Shown here: positions 1 through 7,457 of the stretch, piece by piece
Position numbering within the stretch: position 1 is the first letter of the stretch
Layout of the letters: the number at the start of each line of letters is the position of its first letter
Source of the DNA: Bog-756 sp963699105
GTDB taxonomy: Bacteria; Actinomycetota; Acidimicrobiia; Acidimicrobiales; RAAP-2
Direction of reading: 5' to 3'
NCBI GenBank assembly: GCA_963699105.1
Contig: CAVOTI010000003.1
Span: 186,001-250,000 of the forward strand
DNA: 64,000 bases
Program-made: the position numbers and the translations under genes
Notes under the pieces: model-generated
Seen by the model: the letters and a program-made list of their open reading frames with translations, nothing else
Told to the model about the DNA's origin: nothing
Database searches by the model: none

Positions 1-2
1 GG

Positions 3-836
3 CGCTTCCTGCCCGCCATGGCCTCCGGCCGGGAGATCTGGTGCCAAGGGTGGTCCGAACCCGACGCCGGCAGCGATCTGGCCGGCATCCGCAGCCGGGC
101 CGTCCGCTCGGAATCCGGGGACGGGTGGCTCCTCAGCGGCCAGAAGACCTGGGCGTCACGAGGGGCCTTCGCCGAATGGTGCTTCGGGCTGTTCCGCACC
201 GATCCGGAAGCCGAACGTCACCGGGGTCTGACCTACTTCCTCGTCGAGATGAGCTCGCCGGGGATCACCGTGCGGCCCATCCCCCAGATCGACGGGGAGA
301 CGGGCTTCGCCGAGATCTTCTTCGAGGACGTGTTCGTCCCCGACGACCAGGTGCTGGGCGGTGAGGGCCGGGGCTGGAACGTGGCCATGGCCACCGCCGG
401 TTCCGAACGGGGCCTGAGCCTGCGCAGCCCGGCCCGGTACACCGAGGCGGCGGCCAGGTTGATCGAGCTCTACGCCCGCCAGTTGGAAACTGCACCGGAC
501 CGGGCGGCCGAGAGCGCCGATGCGGTGGCCAGGGCGTGGATGGACGCCGAGGCCTACCGGCTCAACACCCTGTGGACCGCCACCCGGGTGCTCGACGGCG
601 GGACGGTGGGGGCCGAGGCCAGCGCCAACAAGATCCACTGGTCGGAGACCGACCTGGCCATTCACCGGGCGGCGCTGGCCCTTCTCGGCCCGGGGGCGGA
701 ACTGCACGGACCGGGGACCGACGCACCGTGGCTGGACGGCTTCCTCTTCGCCCTGGCCGGCCCCATCTACGCCGGTACCAACGAGATCCAACGGAACGTG
801 GTGGCCGAGCGCATGCTCGGGTTGCCACGGGCCTGA
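3..836 (+). CDS. Acyl-CoA dehydrogenase, 5' end outside the window
   Basis: The frame is open to the left edge and lacks the roughly 120-residue N-terminal helical domain, so the gene begins upstream of the window; the ATG at 18 is internal. What remains covers the middle beta domain, with the flavin/substrate motif WCQGWSEPDAGSDLAG near the start, and the C-terminal helical domain ending in the family signature YAGTNEIQRN. The residue before GTN is Ala where medium-chain enzymes carry the catalytic Glu, so the base must come from elsewhere or from a partner subunit. The next acyl-CoA dehydrogenase gene starts 20 bp downstream. This tandem arrangement is typical of the heteromeric FadE pairs used on steroid or branched acyl-CoA substrates. 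The substrate cannot be told from sequence. Confidence 0.9.
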   Translation, partial: RFLPAMASGREIWCQGWSEPDAGSDLAGIRSRAVRSESGDGWLLSGQKTWASRGAFAEWCFGLFRTDPEAERHRGLTYFLVEMSSPGITVRPIPQIDGETGFAEIFFEDVFVPDDQVLGGEGRGWNVAMATAGSERGLSLRSPARYTEAAARLIELYARQLETAPDRAAESADAVARAWMDAEAYRLNTLWTATRVLDGGTVGAEASANKIHWSETDLAIHRAALALLGPGAELHGPGTDAPWLDGFLFALAGPIYAGTNEIQRNVVAERMLGLPRA

Positions 837-856
837 GCGGCGCCGGGCCCCCGACC

Positions 857-1984
857 ATGCATTTCGCCTTCAGCGATCAACAGGACGAGTTCCGCCAGGC
901 GGTCCGCCAGGTCCTGACCAAGGAGTGCACCACCGACCACCTGCGGGCCGCCTACCGGTCCCCCGCCCCCCGGACGGCCCGATGGGCCATGTTGGCCGAG
1001 CTGGGCGTGGTCGGCCTGTCGGTGCCCGAAGGCCACGGCGGGCTCGGCCTCGGACTGGTCGACCTGGTTCCGCTGCTCGAAGAAGCAGGCAGGGTGGCGC
1101 TCCCCGAGCCACTGCTGGAGACCACCTCCCTGGTGGCGCCGCTGCTCGTCCAGCTCGCCGGGGGGTCCGGGGGGTCCGGGGGGTCCGGGGGGTCCGGGGG
1201 GTCCGCCCAGCTGGACACATGGCTCGACGGCATCGCCTCGGGTGCGGTCACCGCCGCCGTCGGACCGCTCCCGTCAGGTGAATCGCCGCCGACCATCGCC
1301 GGGGCGGACGGCGCCGATCTGCTGGTGCTGTACTCGTCGGGTCTCGGGGCCGGCGGTGGGGCCGGCGCCGAGGCGGCGATCCACGCCGTCGACTCGGGAG
1401 CAGTGACGATGGAGCCGGTGTCCTCGCTCGACCCCACCCGCCGGCTGGGGATCCCCCGGTGGACGCCTACCGGGGAGACCCTGGTGGCGTCGGGGCCGGC
1501 GGCCGCAGTTGCCGTCCGGAGCCTCACCCACCGGGCCGCCGTCTCCACCGCCGCCGAGCTGTTGGGGCTGACCGAGCGGATGATCACCATGGCGGCCGAC
1601 TACGCCAAGGAGCGTCGCCAGTTCGGTTCGCCCATCGGCAGTTTCCAGGCGGTCAAGCACCTGCTGGCCGGGGCCCAGGTGGCCCTGGAGTTCGCCCGCC
1701 CGGTGGTCTACGCCGCGGCATGGTCGCTCGATCAGGGGCTGCCCGACGCCTCCCGGTCCGCCTCGACGGCCAAGGCCCTGGCATCCGAGGCGGCCCTGGA
1801 GGCCGCCCGGGTCTCCCTCCAGGTCCACGGGGCCATCGGCTACACGTGGGAGTGCGACCTCCACCTCTTTCTCAAGAGGGCCTGGGCGCTTTCCGAGTCG
1901 TGGGGATCGGCAGCCCACCACCGGATGCTGGTGCTCGACTCGCTGGCCCCCGGAGGAGCGACCCGGGAGGGGACCGGCGACTGA
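857..1984 (+). CDS. Acyl-CoA dehydrogenase, second subunit of a tandem pair
   Basis: A 375-residue acyl-CoA dehydrogenase-like protein. The ATG at 857 gives the normal N-terminus (HFAFSDQQDEFRQAVR) and lies 20 bp after the preceding dehydrogenase stop, so co-transcription is likely. The C-terminal half carries the family signatures RRQFGSPIGSFQAVKH and LQVHGAIGYTWE. The middle domain is short and divergent and contains an inserted Gly-Gly-Ser run (about residues 102-117) encoded by a perfect 9-bp tandem repeat. Together with the upstream gene this resembles alpha2beta2 acyl-CoA dehydrogenases, in which two dissimilar subunits share FAD sites. That pairing is inference from order and divergence. 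Confidence 0.9.
   Translation: MHFAFSDQQDEFRQAVRQVLTKECTTDHLRAAYRSPAPRTARWAMLAELGVVGLSVPEGHGGLGLGLVDLVPLLEEAGRVALPEPLLETTSLVAPLLVQLAGGSGGSGGSGGSGGSAQLDTWLDGIASGAVTAAVGPLPSGESPPTIAGADGADLLVLYSSGLGAGGGAGAEAAIHAVDSGAVTMEPVSSLDPTRRLGIPRWTPTGETLVASGPAAAVAVRSLTHRAAVSTAAELLGLTERMITMAADYAKERRQFGSPIGSFQAVKHLLAGAQVALEFARPVVYAAAWSLDQGLPDASRSASTAKALASEAALEAARVSLQVHGAIGYTWECDLHLFLKRAWALSESWGSAAHHRMLVLDSLAPGGATREGTGD
1160..1204 (+). repeat. 9-bp tandem repeat inside the acyl-CoA dehydrogenase gene
   Basis: Five exact copies of GGGGGGTCC encode a Gly-Gly-Ser linker in the middle of the dehydrogenase. The unit is a multiple of three, so copy-number change would lengthen or shorten the linker without breaking the frame. 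Confidence 0.9.
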
Positions 1985-2020
1985 GGGCGACGGGTCCCCG
2001 GGGCCGGCCGGCCCGACCGA

Positions 2021-3442
2021 TCAGTACTGGGCGAAGGCGTACACCGGGAAGCCGTTGTAGACGGCCGACTGCGAGGGCAGGTAGGGCCCGTTGACCACCA
2101 CGGCCAACGACCCGGTCGGGGCCGGCCCGGCGTCCCCTTCGATGGTCACCACGGCTCCGTCCGGCCACACCTGCATGACCAGGCCGACATGGACCGAGGT
2201 GGCGGCGGAAGCCGGCCCGGTGCCGTAGAGCACGGCATCACCCGGAACCGGAGTGGCGTTGGCCGGCAGCACTCCGGTGTGGGCTGCGGCCCAGTCGTAG
2301 ATGCTGCCGGTGAACGGGTAGGACGGGATCGGCACTCCGGCCGTGGCCCACACCCAGGTGGCGAACAGGGCACACCACTCCTCGCAGGGCCCGTAGGGGT
2401 TGCAGAACGATCCGCGGTCCGGGTCGCTGTTGACCTGGCTGTTGGCGATGGACACGATGGCCGAGGCGGTGGGCGACGGCGCCGGACTGGGTGGGTTGGA
2501 GAAGTTGTACGACCAACCGTCCGGTTCGAGCAGCCAGTACCCCTGGGCGCCCGGGGTCAGGGCGATGGCGGCCACGGGCGGGACATCGTCGGGGTTGCCC
2601 CCGTACCCGCCGCCCAACGACCCGTAGTACGGAGCCCCGCCGAAGGTGAAGATACCGCCGTCGGTGGCCACCAGCAGGTAGCCGTTGCCGGCCGGCATCG
2701 CCACCATGTTGACCACCGGGTCGTTGAGAACCTCTCCTCCGGTCGACCCGAAGAACGGGGCGTCACCGAAGGTGAAGATGCCCCCGTCGGAGGCCACCAA
2801 CCAGTAACCGTTGCCACCGGGCGTGGCCGCCATGCCGGTGACCGGGGCGTTCAACGGCTTTCCGCCCTCCGAGCCGAAGAAGCGGGCGTCCCCGAAGGCG
2901 AAGACACCACCGTCGGCGGCCACCAGCCAGTACCCCTTGCCGGTGGGAGTGGCGGCCATGCCGACAATGGGCTGGTTCAGGTGGACACCACCCTCCGAGC
3001 CGTAGAAACCCGCATCCCCGAAGGAGAAGACGCCACCGTCCATTCCCACCAGCCAATATCCCTTGCCGGTGGGAGTGGCGGCCATGCCCACGATGGGACC
3101 CTGGATGGTCAACGAACCCAACGACCCGTAGAAGCCGGCGCTTCCTTCGGCGTACACACCCCCGTCGGCGGAGGCCATCCAGTAACCCTGGATGGGCCCG
3201 GTGGCCGCCGGGTCGGGCGTCATGGCCACCATGACCGAGTTCAGCGAGCCCATCGGCTCGTTGATCGTCTGGGCGTTCCCGAACCCGATGACGCCCCCTC
3301 CCTGGTAGACGCGGGGCCGGGCGACGGCTCCGGCACTCCGGGCCGTCCCCACCGGCAGGATGGCGGCGGTCAGGGTCAGCAGAACCAGGGCCACCGCCAG
3401 GATCAGGGCGGGCGACCGGACCGGCAATCCGGTTCGGCGCAC
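2021..3442 (-). CDS. Secreted CHAP-domain protein with propeller-like repeats
   Basis: Probable exported cell-wall hydrolase. From the GTG at 3442 (a TTG at 3448 is equally possible) the product is about 473 residues. It has a hydrophobic signal or anchor segment at residues ~14-35, then five full and one degenerate copies of a ~46-residue module with core GYWLVAADGGVFAFGDARF (~60-330). The C-terminal CHAP domain (~360-470) has the catalytic Cys in CEEWCALFATW and the His in SVHVGLVMQ. CHAP domains cleave peptidoglycan amide or peptide bonds. The repeats look like blades of a beta-propeller, probably binding wall or surface ligands (inference). A sister protein with the same repeats but a CAP domain lies at 17937-19505. 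The gene diverges from the SGNH-like gene. Confidence 0.85.
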   Translation of the reverse strand: MRRTGLPVRSPALILAVALVLLTLTAAILPVGTARSAGAVARPRVYQGGGVIGFGNAQTINEPMGSLNSVMVAMTPDPAATGPIQGYWMASADGGVYAEGSAGFYGSLGSLTIQGPIVGMAATPTGKGYWLVGMDGGVFSFGDAGFYGSEGGVHLNQPIVGMAATPTGKGYWLVAADGGVFAFGDARFFGSEGGKPLNAPVTGMAATPGGNGYWLVASDGGIFTFGDAPFFGSTGGEVLNDPVVNMVAMPAGNGYLLVATDGGIFTFGGAPYYGSLGGGYGGNPDDVPPVAAIALTPGAQGYWLLEPDGWSYNFSNPPSPAPSPTASAIVSIANSQVNSDPDRGSFCNPYGPCEEWCALFATWVWATAGVPIPSYPFTGSIYDWAAAHTGVLPANATPVPGDAVLYGTGPASAATSVHVGLVMQVWPDGAVVTIEGDAGPAPTGSLAVVVNGPYLPSQSAVYNGFPVYAFAQY

Positions 3443-3673
3443 CGTCAACCGGCCACCGCCGTCAACGTGCCGCCTTCCGGCGCGGGGGGCTGACCCGGGG
3501 TGGAACGCACCGCACCATGGTAGGCAGCCGCGCCGGCCTCGGACAGCTCCGGACATGACAATTTGATGAAGACGGGACGAGTCCGTGGCCCGCCGAAGCC
3601 GCCGCCCTTCCGTCGCTCCGAGCGGCATCCCGAGGCCCTACCCACTGTTGCTTCCCGTCACACCAGATCCGGG

Positions 3674-3701
3674 TGATAAACGCAAAAACCTTTGGTATTG
3701 T
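3674..3701 (+). promoter_or_regulatory. Candidate promoter for the SGNH-like gene
   Basis: This lies in an unusually AT-rich patch (about 3670-3730). TATTGT at 3696-3701 is preceded by TG at 3693-3694, giving an extended -10; TGATAA at 3674 is a weak -35 at 16-bp spacing. AAAAACC (3684-3690) and GGTTTTT (about 3723-3729) are complementary and could fold the leader. The rest of the 3443-3764 gap holds no convincing gene apart from the six-codon ORF at 3748. Confidence 0.35.
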
Positions 3702-3747
3702 GGTCAAGCAGCTACTGAGAGTGGTTTTTCCGACGGAGGGGCAGTTG

Positions 3748-3768
3748 ATGGAAGCAATCGAGCGGTGA
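3748..3768 (+). CDS. Six-codon leader ORF (MEAIER), putative
   Basis: An ATG follows a good ribosome binding site (GGAGGGG) by several bases and reads MEAIER-stop. Its TGA overlaps the GTG at 3765 proposed as the start of the SGNH-like gene (GTGA). This would couple translation of the larger gene to the leader. It could instead be chance, because only six codons are involved. Confidence 0.3.
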   Translation: MEAIER

Positions 3769-5258
3769 CCCCGCGACCAGGCCAACCCGAACCGTTCATC
3801 CGAGGGGCCGCCTATCCGGCTGTGGGTGACACTCCCTATCCCCGGTGCAATCCAACCGACACGGCCCGGCTTCCCGCCGACATCTGGCAGGCGGCCACCA
3901 TCCCGGTCGGCGTCCGTCTCGAACTGGTCGGCGACGCCCAGGCCATCGATGTCGCCTACCGGACCACTTCGGGCGACCTCGGCTACCGGGGGGACGGAGC
4001 CGGCATCACCTTTTCGGTGTGGCGTGGCGGCCGCAAGACGTGCGAGGAGGAGGCCGTCCTGGGTGACGGGCTGATCCGGCTGTCACTCGGCACCGGGTCG
4101 GCCGACAAGCCGGCCATCATCTATCTCCCCGAGGGAATGCATCCCGTCGTCCAGTCGCTCACCGCCGTGAAAGGCGAGATTGCACCGGCACCCGAACTGC
4201 CCAGCTGGATCGCCTACGGGGACTGGACCACCCAGGGCTGGACGGCATCTGGTCCGTCGCAGGGGTGGACGGCCATTGCCGCCCGCAAGACCGGCCTGGA
4301 TCTGTTGAATTTCGGCTATGCCGGCGCCGCCCGGGGTGAGATCGTCTCGGCGGAGCACATCTCCAACCTCCCGGCCGCCGTCATCACCATCGCCTACGGG
4401 GCCAGCTGCTGGACCCGCGTGCCGGCCAGCGTGGCCATGGTCTCGGAGGGACTGCGGGCCTTTCTCGACATCGTCCGCCAGGGGCACCCGACCACCCCGA
4501 TCGTGGTGATCAGCCCGATCCTGCGTCCCGACGCCGAGTTCGCCCCCAACCGGCTCGGTGCCACCATGGCCGACATCCGGCACGCCATGGAGACGATCAC
4601 CCGGGAGCGAATCGTCGCCGGCGATGCCACCCTCTCTCTGGTGACCGGTGAGACCGTCATCACCGGCGACCATCTGGCTGACGGCATTCATCCTGGTGAC
4701 GAGGGCCATAAGCGGATCGCGTCGGCGGTGGGCAAGGCCCTGACGGCGGCGATGAAGTCGACGGCCACCGATCCCGCCATCGCCGCCCTGGTCGAGGAAG
4801 CCCTGCTCATCGGCGGTCGCAACGGACTCGTGCATCGGGACCACGAAGAACGAGGCGTCGGAGCCGACGCCGACGCCGGCTGGGTCGCCGCCACCGGGGA
4901 CGATCGGGTGCCGGCCGGTGGCACCACCCGAGAGGCGGAGGCGGATGGGGCCGGTACGGATGAGGCCGAGGATGCCGCGGTGGCCGAAGAAGGCGAGGTC
5001 GTCTCCGTCGCCGAGGTCAAGGTCGAGGTCGAGGTCGCCGAGCCCGAAGAGGTCGAAGGGGTCGCCGAGTCCGAAGAGGTCGGAGTGGTCGGAGTGGTCG
5101 GAGTGGTCGAAGGGGTCGAAGGGGTCGAAGGGGTCGAAGGGGTCGAAGGGGTCGCCGAGCACGGAGACATCCCGGACGGTGGAGACGGAACCGTCGACGG
5201 CGGTGACGACGCCTTCGACGGCGGGCTGGACGTCCCGGCCACCTCTTCCGTGCTCTGA
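3765..5258 (+). CDS. SGNH/GDSL hydrolase-like protein with altered catalytic residues
   Basis: About 497 residues from the GTG at 3765; the frame is open upstream, but the leader ORF and RBS argue for this start. An N-terminal beta-sandwich-like region (~1-145) precedes an SGNH-hydrolase core (~146-350). The block I motif, normally GDSxTxGW, reads YGDWTTQGW, so Trp154 replaces the nucleophilic Ser. Block III reads AYGASCW where an Asn is expected. Block V (DGIHPGDEGH) keeps the Asp and His. If the sequence is right, the protein may bind rather than cleave its ester substrate. The C-terminal ~110 residues are acidic, Val/Glu/Gly-rich and encoded by 9-bp repeats. No signal peptide is evident from this start. 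Confidence 0.75.
   Translation: MTPRPGQPEPFIRGAAYPAVGDTPYPRCNPTDTARLPADIWQAATIPVGVRLELVGDAQAIDVAYRTTSGDLGYRGDGAGITFSVWRGGRKTCEEEAVLGDGLIRLSLGTGSADKPAIIYLPEGMHPVVQSLTAVKGEIAPAPELPSWIAYGDWTTQGWTASGPSQGWTAIAARKTGLDLLNFGYAGAARGEIVSAEHISNLPAAVITIAYGASCWTRVPASVAMVSEGLRAFLDIVRQGHPTTPIVVISPILRPDAEFAPNRLGATMADIRHAMETITRERIVAGDATLSLVTGETVITGDHLADGIHPGDEGHKRIASAVGKALTAAMKSTATDPAIAALVEEALLIGGRNGLVHRDHEERGVGADADAGWVAATGDDRVPAGGTTREAEADGAGTDEAEDAAVAEEGEVVSVAEVKVEVEVAEPEEVEGVAESEEVGVVGVVGVVEGVEGVEGVEGVEGVAEHGDIPDGGDGTVDGGDDAFDGGLDVPATSSVL
5025..5160 (+). repeat. 9-bp tandem repeats in the SGNH-like gene's 3' end
   Basis: Runs of GGTCGGAGT and then GGTCGAAGG units encode alternating Val-Glu-Gly and Val-Val-Gly steps in the acidic tail. 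The copies are near-identical, so they are recent expansions. Confidence 0.85.
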
Positions 5259-5289
5259 TCGGACTGTTCCGCGCCGCGGGATGCACCTA

Positions 5290-5311
5290 CTGTTCCCGAC
5301 GACGGGAACAG
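5290..5311. promoter_or_regulatory. Inverted repeat upstream of the SDR gene
   Basis: Arms CTGTTCCCG and CGGGAACAG (9 bp, perfect) surround a 4-bp spacer, ending 51 bp before the SDR start. No T-run follows, so a terminator is unlikely. A dimeric-repressor operator is the better reading. The regulator is unknown. Confidence 0.45.
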
Positions 5312-5362
5312 CTACCCGTCGAACGGCGCATCCGCTCACGATCCCCCGAGGTAGATCCACTC

Positions 5363-6172
5363 ATGGAAGCCACCAGCCTGATCGAATCGTTCCGCGTCGA
5401 CGGCAAGATTGCCGTGGTCACCGGAGCCGGCAGCGGCATCGGGAAAGCCAGTGCCCTGGCCCTGGCCGGCGCCGGGGCCACCGTGCTGTGTGCCGACATC
5501 CAGGCCGACTCGGCTCGGACCACCGCCGAGGAGATCACCACCCACGGAGGCGTGGCCCAGGCCGCACCGCTCGACGTGTCGGTCCGCACCGACGTGGACG
5601 CTCTGGCCCGACAGGTGGTCGACGACCACGGCGGGATCCACGTGTGGTGCAACATCGCCGGGATCATGGTCGAGGGCCCGTTCCTCGACGCACCCGAAGA
5701 GGATCTCGACAAGATCCTGTCGGTCAATCTCAAAGGAGTGTTCTTCGGATGCCAGGCCGCCGGTCGGATCATGGTGGGCCAGCCCGAGGGCGGGAGCATC
5801 ATCAATGCCTCGTCGGCAGCGGCCGACACGCCCAGCCCCAACATCGTCAGCTATGCCATCTGCAAGGCCGGCGTGGTCCAGATGACCAAGTCGCTGGCCG
5901 TCGAGGTGGGGAAGAAGCACGTACGGGTCAACGCCGTGGCCCCGGGCTTCGTCCTCACCGGCATGACCGGGCGCTACTTCGTCCGGCCGGATGGAACGGT
6001 GGACGAGGAGATGCAGGAGGCGGTGGTGGCGCCGATGCGCAAGTTCACCCCCCTGCGATCGATCGGGGAGCCCGAGGACATTGCCGCCGCCGTGCTCTAC
6101 CTGGCCTCGGACGCCTCGCGCTTCATGACCGGCCAGGTGTTGCGGCCCAACGGTGGTGTGGCCATGGTCTGA
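5363..6172 (+). CDS. SDR family NAD(P)-dependent oxidoreductase
   Basis: A classical short-chain dehydrogenase/reductase of 269 residues, the normal length. The dinucleotide-binding motif GAGSGIGKA is near residue 20, the structural NIAG motif is present, and the catalytic triad appears as Ser in NASSAAA followed by YAICK (Tyr-x-x-x-Lys). The C-terminus ends with the usual NGGVAMV-type tail. It would oxidise or reduce a hydroxyl/keto group; the amidohydrolase and acyl-CoA dehydrogenases downstream suggest a lipid or steroid-like substrate (inference). The ATG at 5363 follows an RBS-like GAGGTAG. A strong inverted repeat lies upstream. Confidence 0.92.
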   Translation: MEATSLIESFRVDGKIAVVTGAGSGIGKASALALAGAGATVLCADIQADSARTTAEEITTHGGVAQAAPLDVSVRTDVDALARQVVDDHGGIHVWCNIAGIMVEGPFLDAPEEDLDKILSVNLKGVFFGCQAAGRIMVGQPEGGSIINASSAAADTPSPNIVSYAICKAGVVQMTKSLAVEVGKKHVRVNAVAPGFVLTGMTGRYFVRPDGTVDEEMQEAVVAPMRKFTPLRSIGEPEDIAAAVLYLASDASRFMTGQVLRPNGGVAMV

Positions 6173-6197
6173 TGCCGAATGCCGAGCCTTCTTCTAC

Positions 6198-6227
6198 CTG
6201 ACGGACCGTCAGAGCAGGCGTTACACT
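6198..6227 (+). promoter_or_regulatory. Leaderless promoter with palindromic operator before the amidohydrolase
   Basis: CTGACGGACCGTCAG (6198-6212) is a perfect 7-1-7 palindrome. TACACT (6222-6227) fits a -10 box and ends 6 nt before the ATG at 6234, so the transcript is probably leaderless. The left arm sits where a -35 element would be (CTGACG), so a bound repressor should block transcription. Similar CTGAC...GTCAG palindromes occur at 14351 and 16310. Confidence 0.6.
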
Positions 6228-6233
6228 CGCACC

Positions 6234-7433
6234 ATGGCCGAAATACCCTGGATCATCTCCGTCGACGACCACGTGGTGGAACCCGCCACGGTGTGGAGCG
6301 ACCGCCTGCCGAAGAAGTACCAGGACGTGGGGCCGCGAATCGTGCGCGCTCCCATGGGCGAGATCACGTTCGTGGGCGGCAAGCTCACCGTCACCCCGGG
6401 GTCGAAGGGCCTGCCCACCGACTGGTGGTACTACGAAGATCTCAAGCGTCCGCTGCTCAGGGTCGACTCCGCCGTCGGGGTTCCCCGCGACGAGGTGACC
6501 ATGCGCGGCATCACCTATGAGGACATGCGTCCCGGCTCCTACGAGGTGGCCCCGCGGCTCGAGGACATGGACCTTAACCACCTGGAGGCGTCCCTCTGCT
6601 TCCCGACCTTCCCCCGCTTCTGCGGCCAGACCTTCACCGAGGCCCAGGACAAGGAGCTCGGCCTGCTCTGTGTCAAGGCCTACAACGACTGGATGGTCGA
6701 GGAGTGGTGCGGCCCCGAGGCCAAGGGCCGGCTCATCCCCCTCACCCTGGTTCCCCTGTGGGACGCCCGACTGGCCGCCGACGAAGTCCGTCGCAACGCT
6801 GATCGCGGCGTGCGGGCCGTGTGCTTCAGCGAGATCCCCCCGTTCCTCGGCCTGCCCTCGGTGCACGACCCCGATCACTACTGGGATCCCTTCTTCCGGG
6901 CCTGCTCCGAAACAGGAACGGTGATCAACATGCACATCGGTTCGTCGTCGAAGATGCCCTCCACATCCGCCGACGCCCCGCCGGCCGTCGGCTCGACGCT
7001 CACCCACTCCAACGCCACCTACTCGATGGTCGACTTCATGTTCTCGGGGGTACTGGTCCGCTTCCCCGAGCTCAAGCTGGCCTACGCCGAGGGTCAGATC
7101 GGTTGGATCCCCTACATCCTCGAGCGGGCCGACAAGGTCTGGGAGGAGAACCGAGGTTGGGGCGGGGTGGCCGACATCGTCCCGGAACCACCTTCGACCT
7201 ACTTCCACCGCCAGATCTTCGGCTGTTTCTTCGACGACGCCTTCGGACTGAAGAACGTCGAGTCGGTGGGCGTGGACAACATCACCTACGAGTCCGACTA
7301 CCCCCACTCCGACTCGACCTGGCCCCACACCCGCCAGATCGCCGAAAAGCAGATGAAGGACCTCACCGACGAACAGGTGTACAAGATCGTCCGGGGCAAC
7401 GCCATCAAGCTCTACGATCTCGACCTCAAGTAA
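6234..7433 (+). CDS. Amidohydrolase family protein (metal-dependent, PF04909-like)
   Basis: A 399-residue TIM-barrel metal-dependent hydrolase. The N-terminus has the family motif SVDDHVVEP (metal-binding Asp/His), with further conserved segments NMHIGSSS, LKLAYAEGQIGW and YESDYPHSDSTW near the C-terminus (the last supplies a metal Asp). Members of this group hydrolyse or decarboxylate cyclic substrates and often sit in actinobacterial lipid, steroid or aromatic clusters. The ATG at 6234 is preferred over upstream in-frame starts because of the -10 box 6 nt before it. Acyl-CoA dehydrogenase genes follow after 24 bp. The substrate is unknown. Confidence 0.9.
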   Translation: MAEIPWIISVDDHVVEPATVWSDRLPKKYQDVGPRIVRAPMGEITFVGGKLTVTPGSKGLPTDWWYYEDLKRPLLRVDSAVGVPRDEVTMRGITYEDMRPGSYEVAPRLEDMDLNHLEASLCFPTFPRFCGQTFTEAQDKELGLLCVKAYNDWMVEEWCGPEAKGRLIPLTLVPLWDARLAADEVRRNADRGVRAVCFSEIPPFLGLPSVHDPDHYWDPFFRACSETGTVINMHIGSSSKMPSTSADAPPAVGSTLTHSNATYSMVDFMFSGVLVRFPELKLAYAEGQIGWIPYILERADKVWEENRGWGGVADIVPEPPSTYFHRQIFGCFFDDAFGLKNVESVGVDNITYESDYPHSDSTWPHTRQIAEKQMKDLTDEQVYKIVRGNAIKLYDLDLK

Positions 7434-7457
7434 CCCGCCGGCCCAGCCCTCCTGCCC

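Noticed and set aside
3443..3600. Structured 5' leader (CCGGCGCGG ... CCGCGCCGG) of the CHAP gene as a c-di-AMP riboswitch
   Set aside because: A long-range 9-bp stem exists, but the conserved ydaO core could not be matched, so the feature is not claimed.
4083..5360. 425-residue minus-strand ORF with Phe-Asp-Pro repeats
   Set aside because: It is the reverse reading of the SGNH-like gene and its 9-bp repeats; no start context or family.
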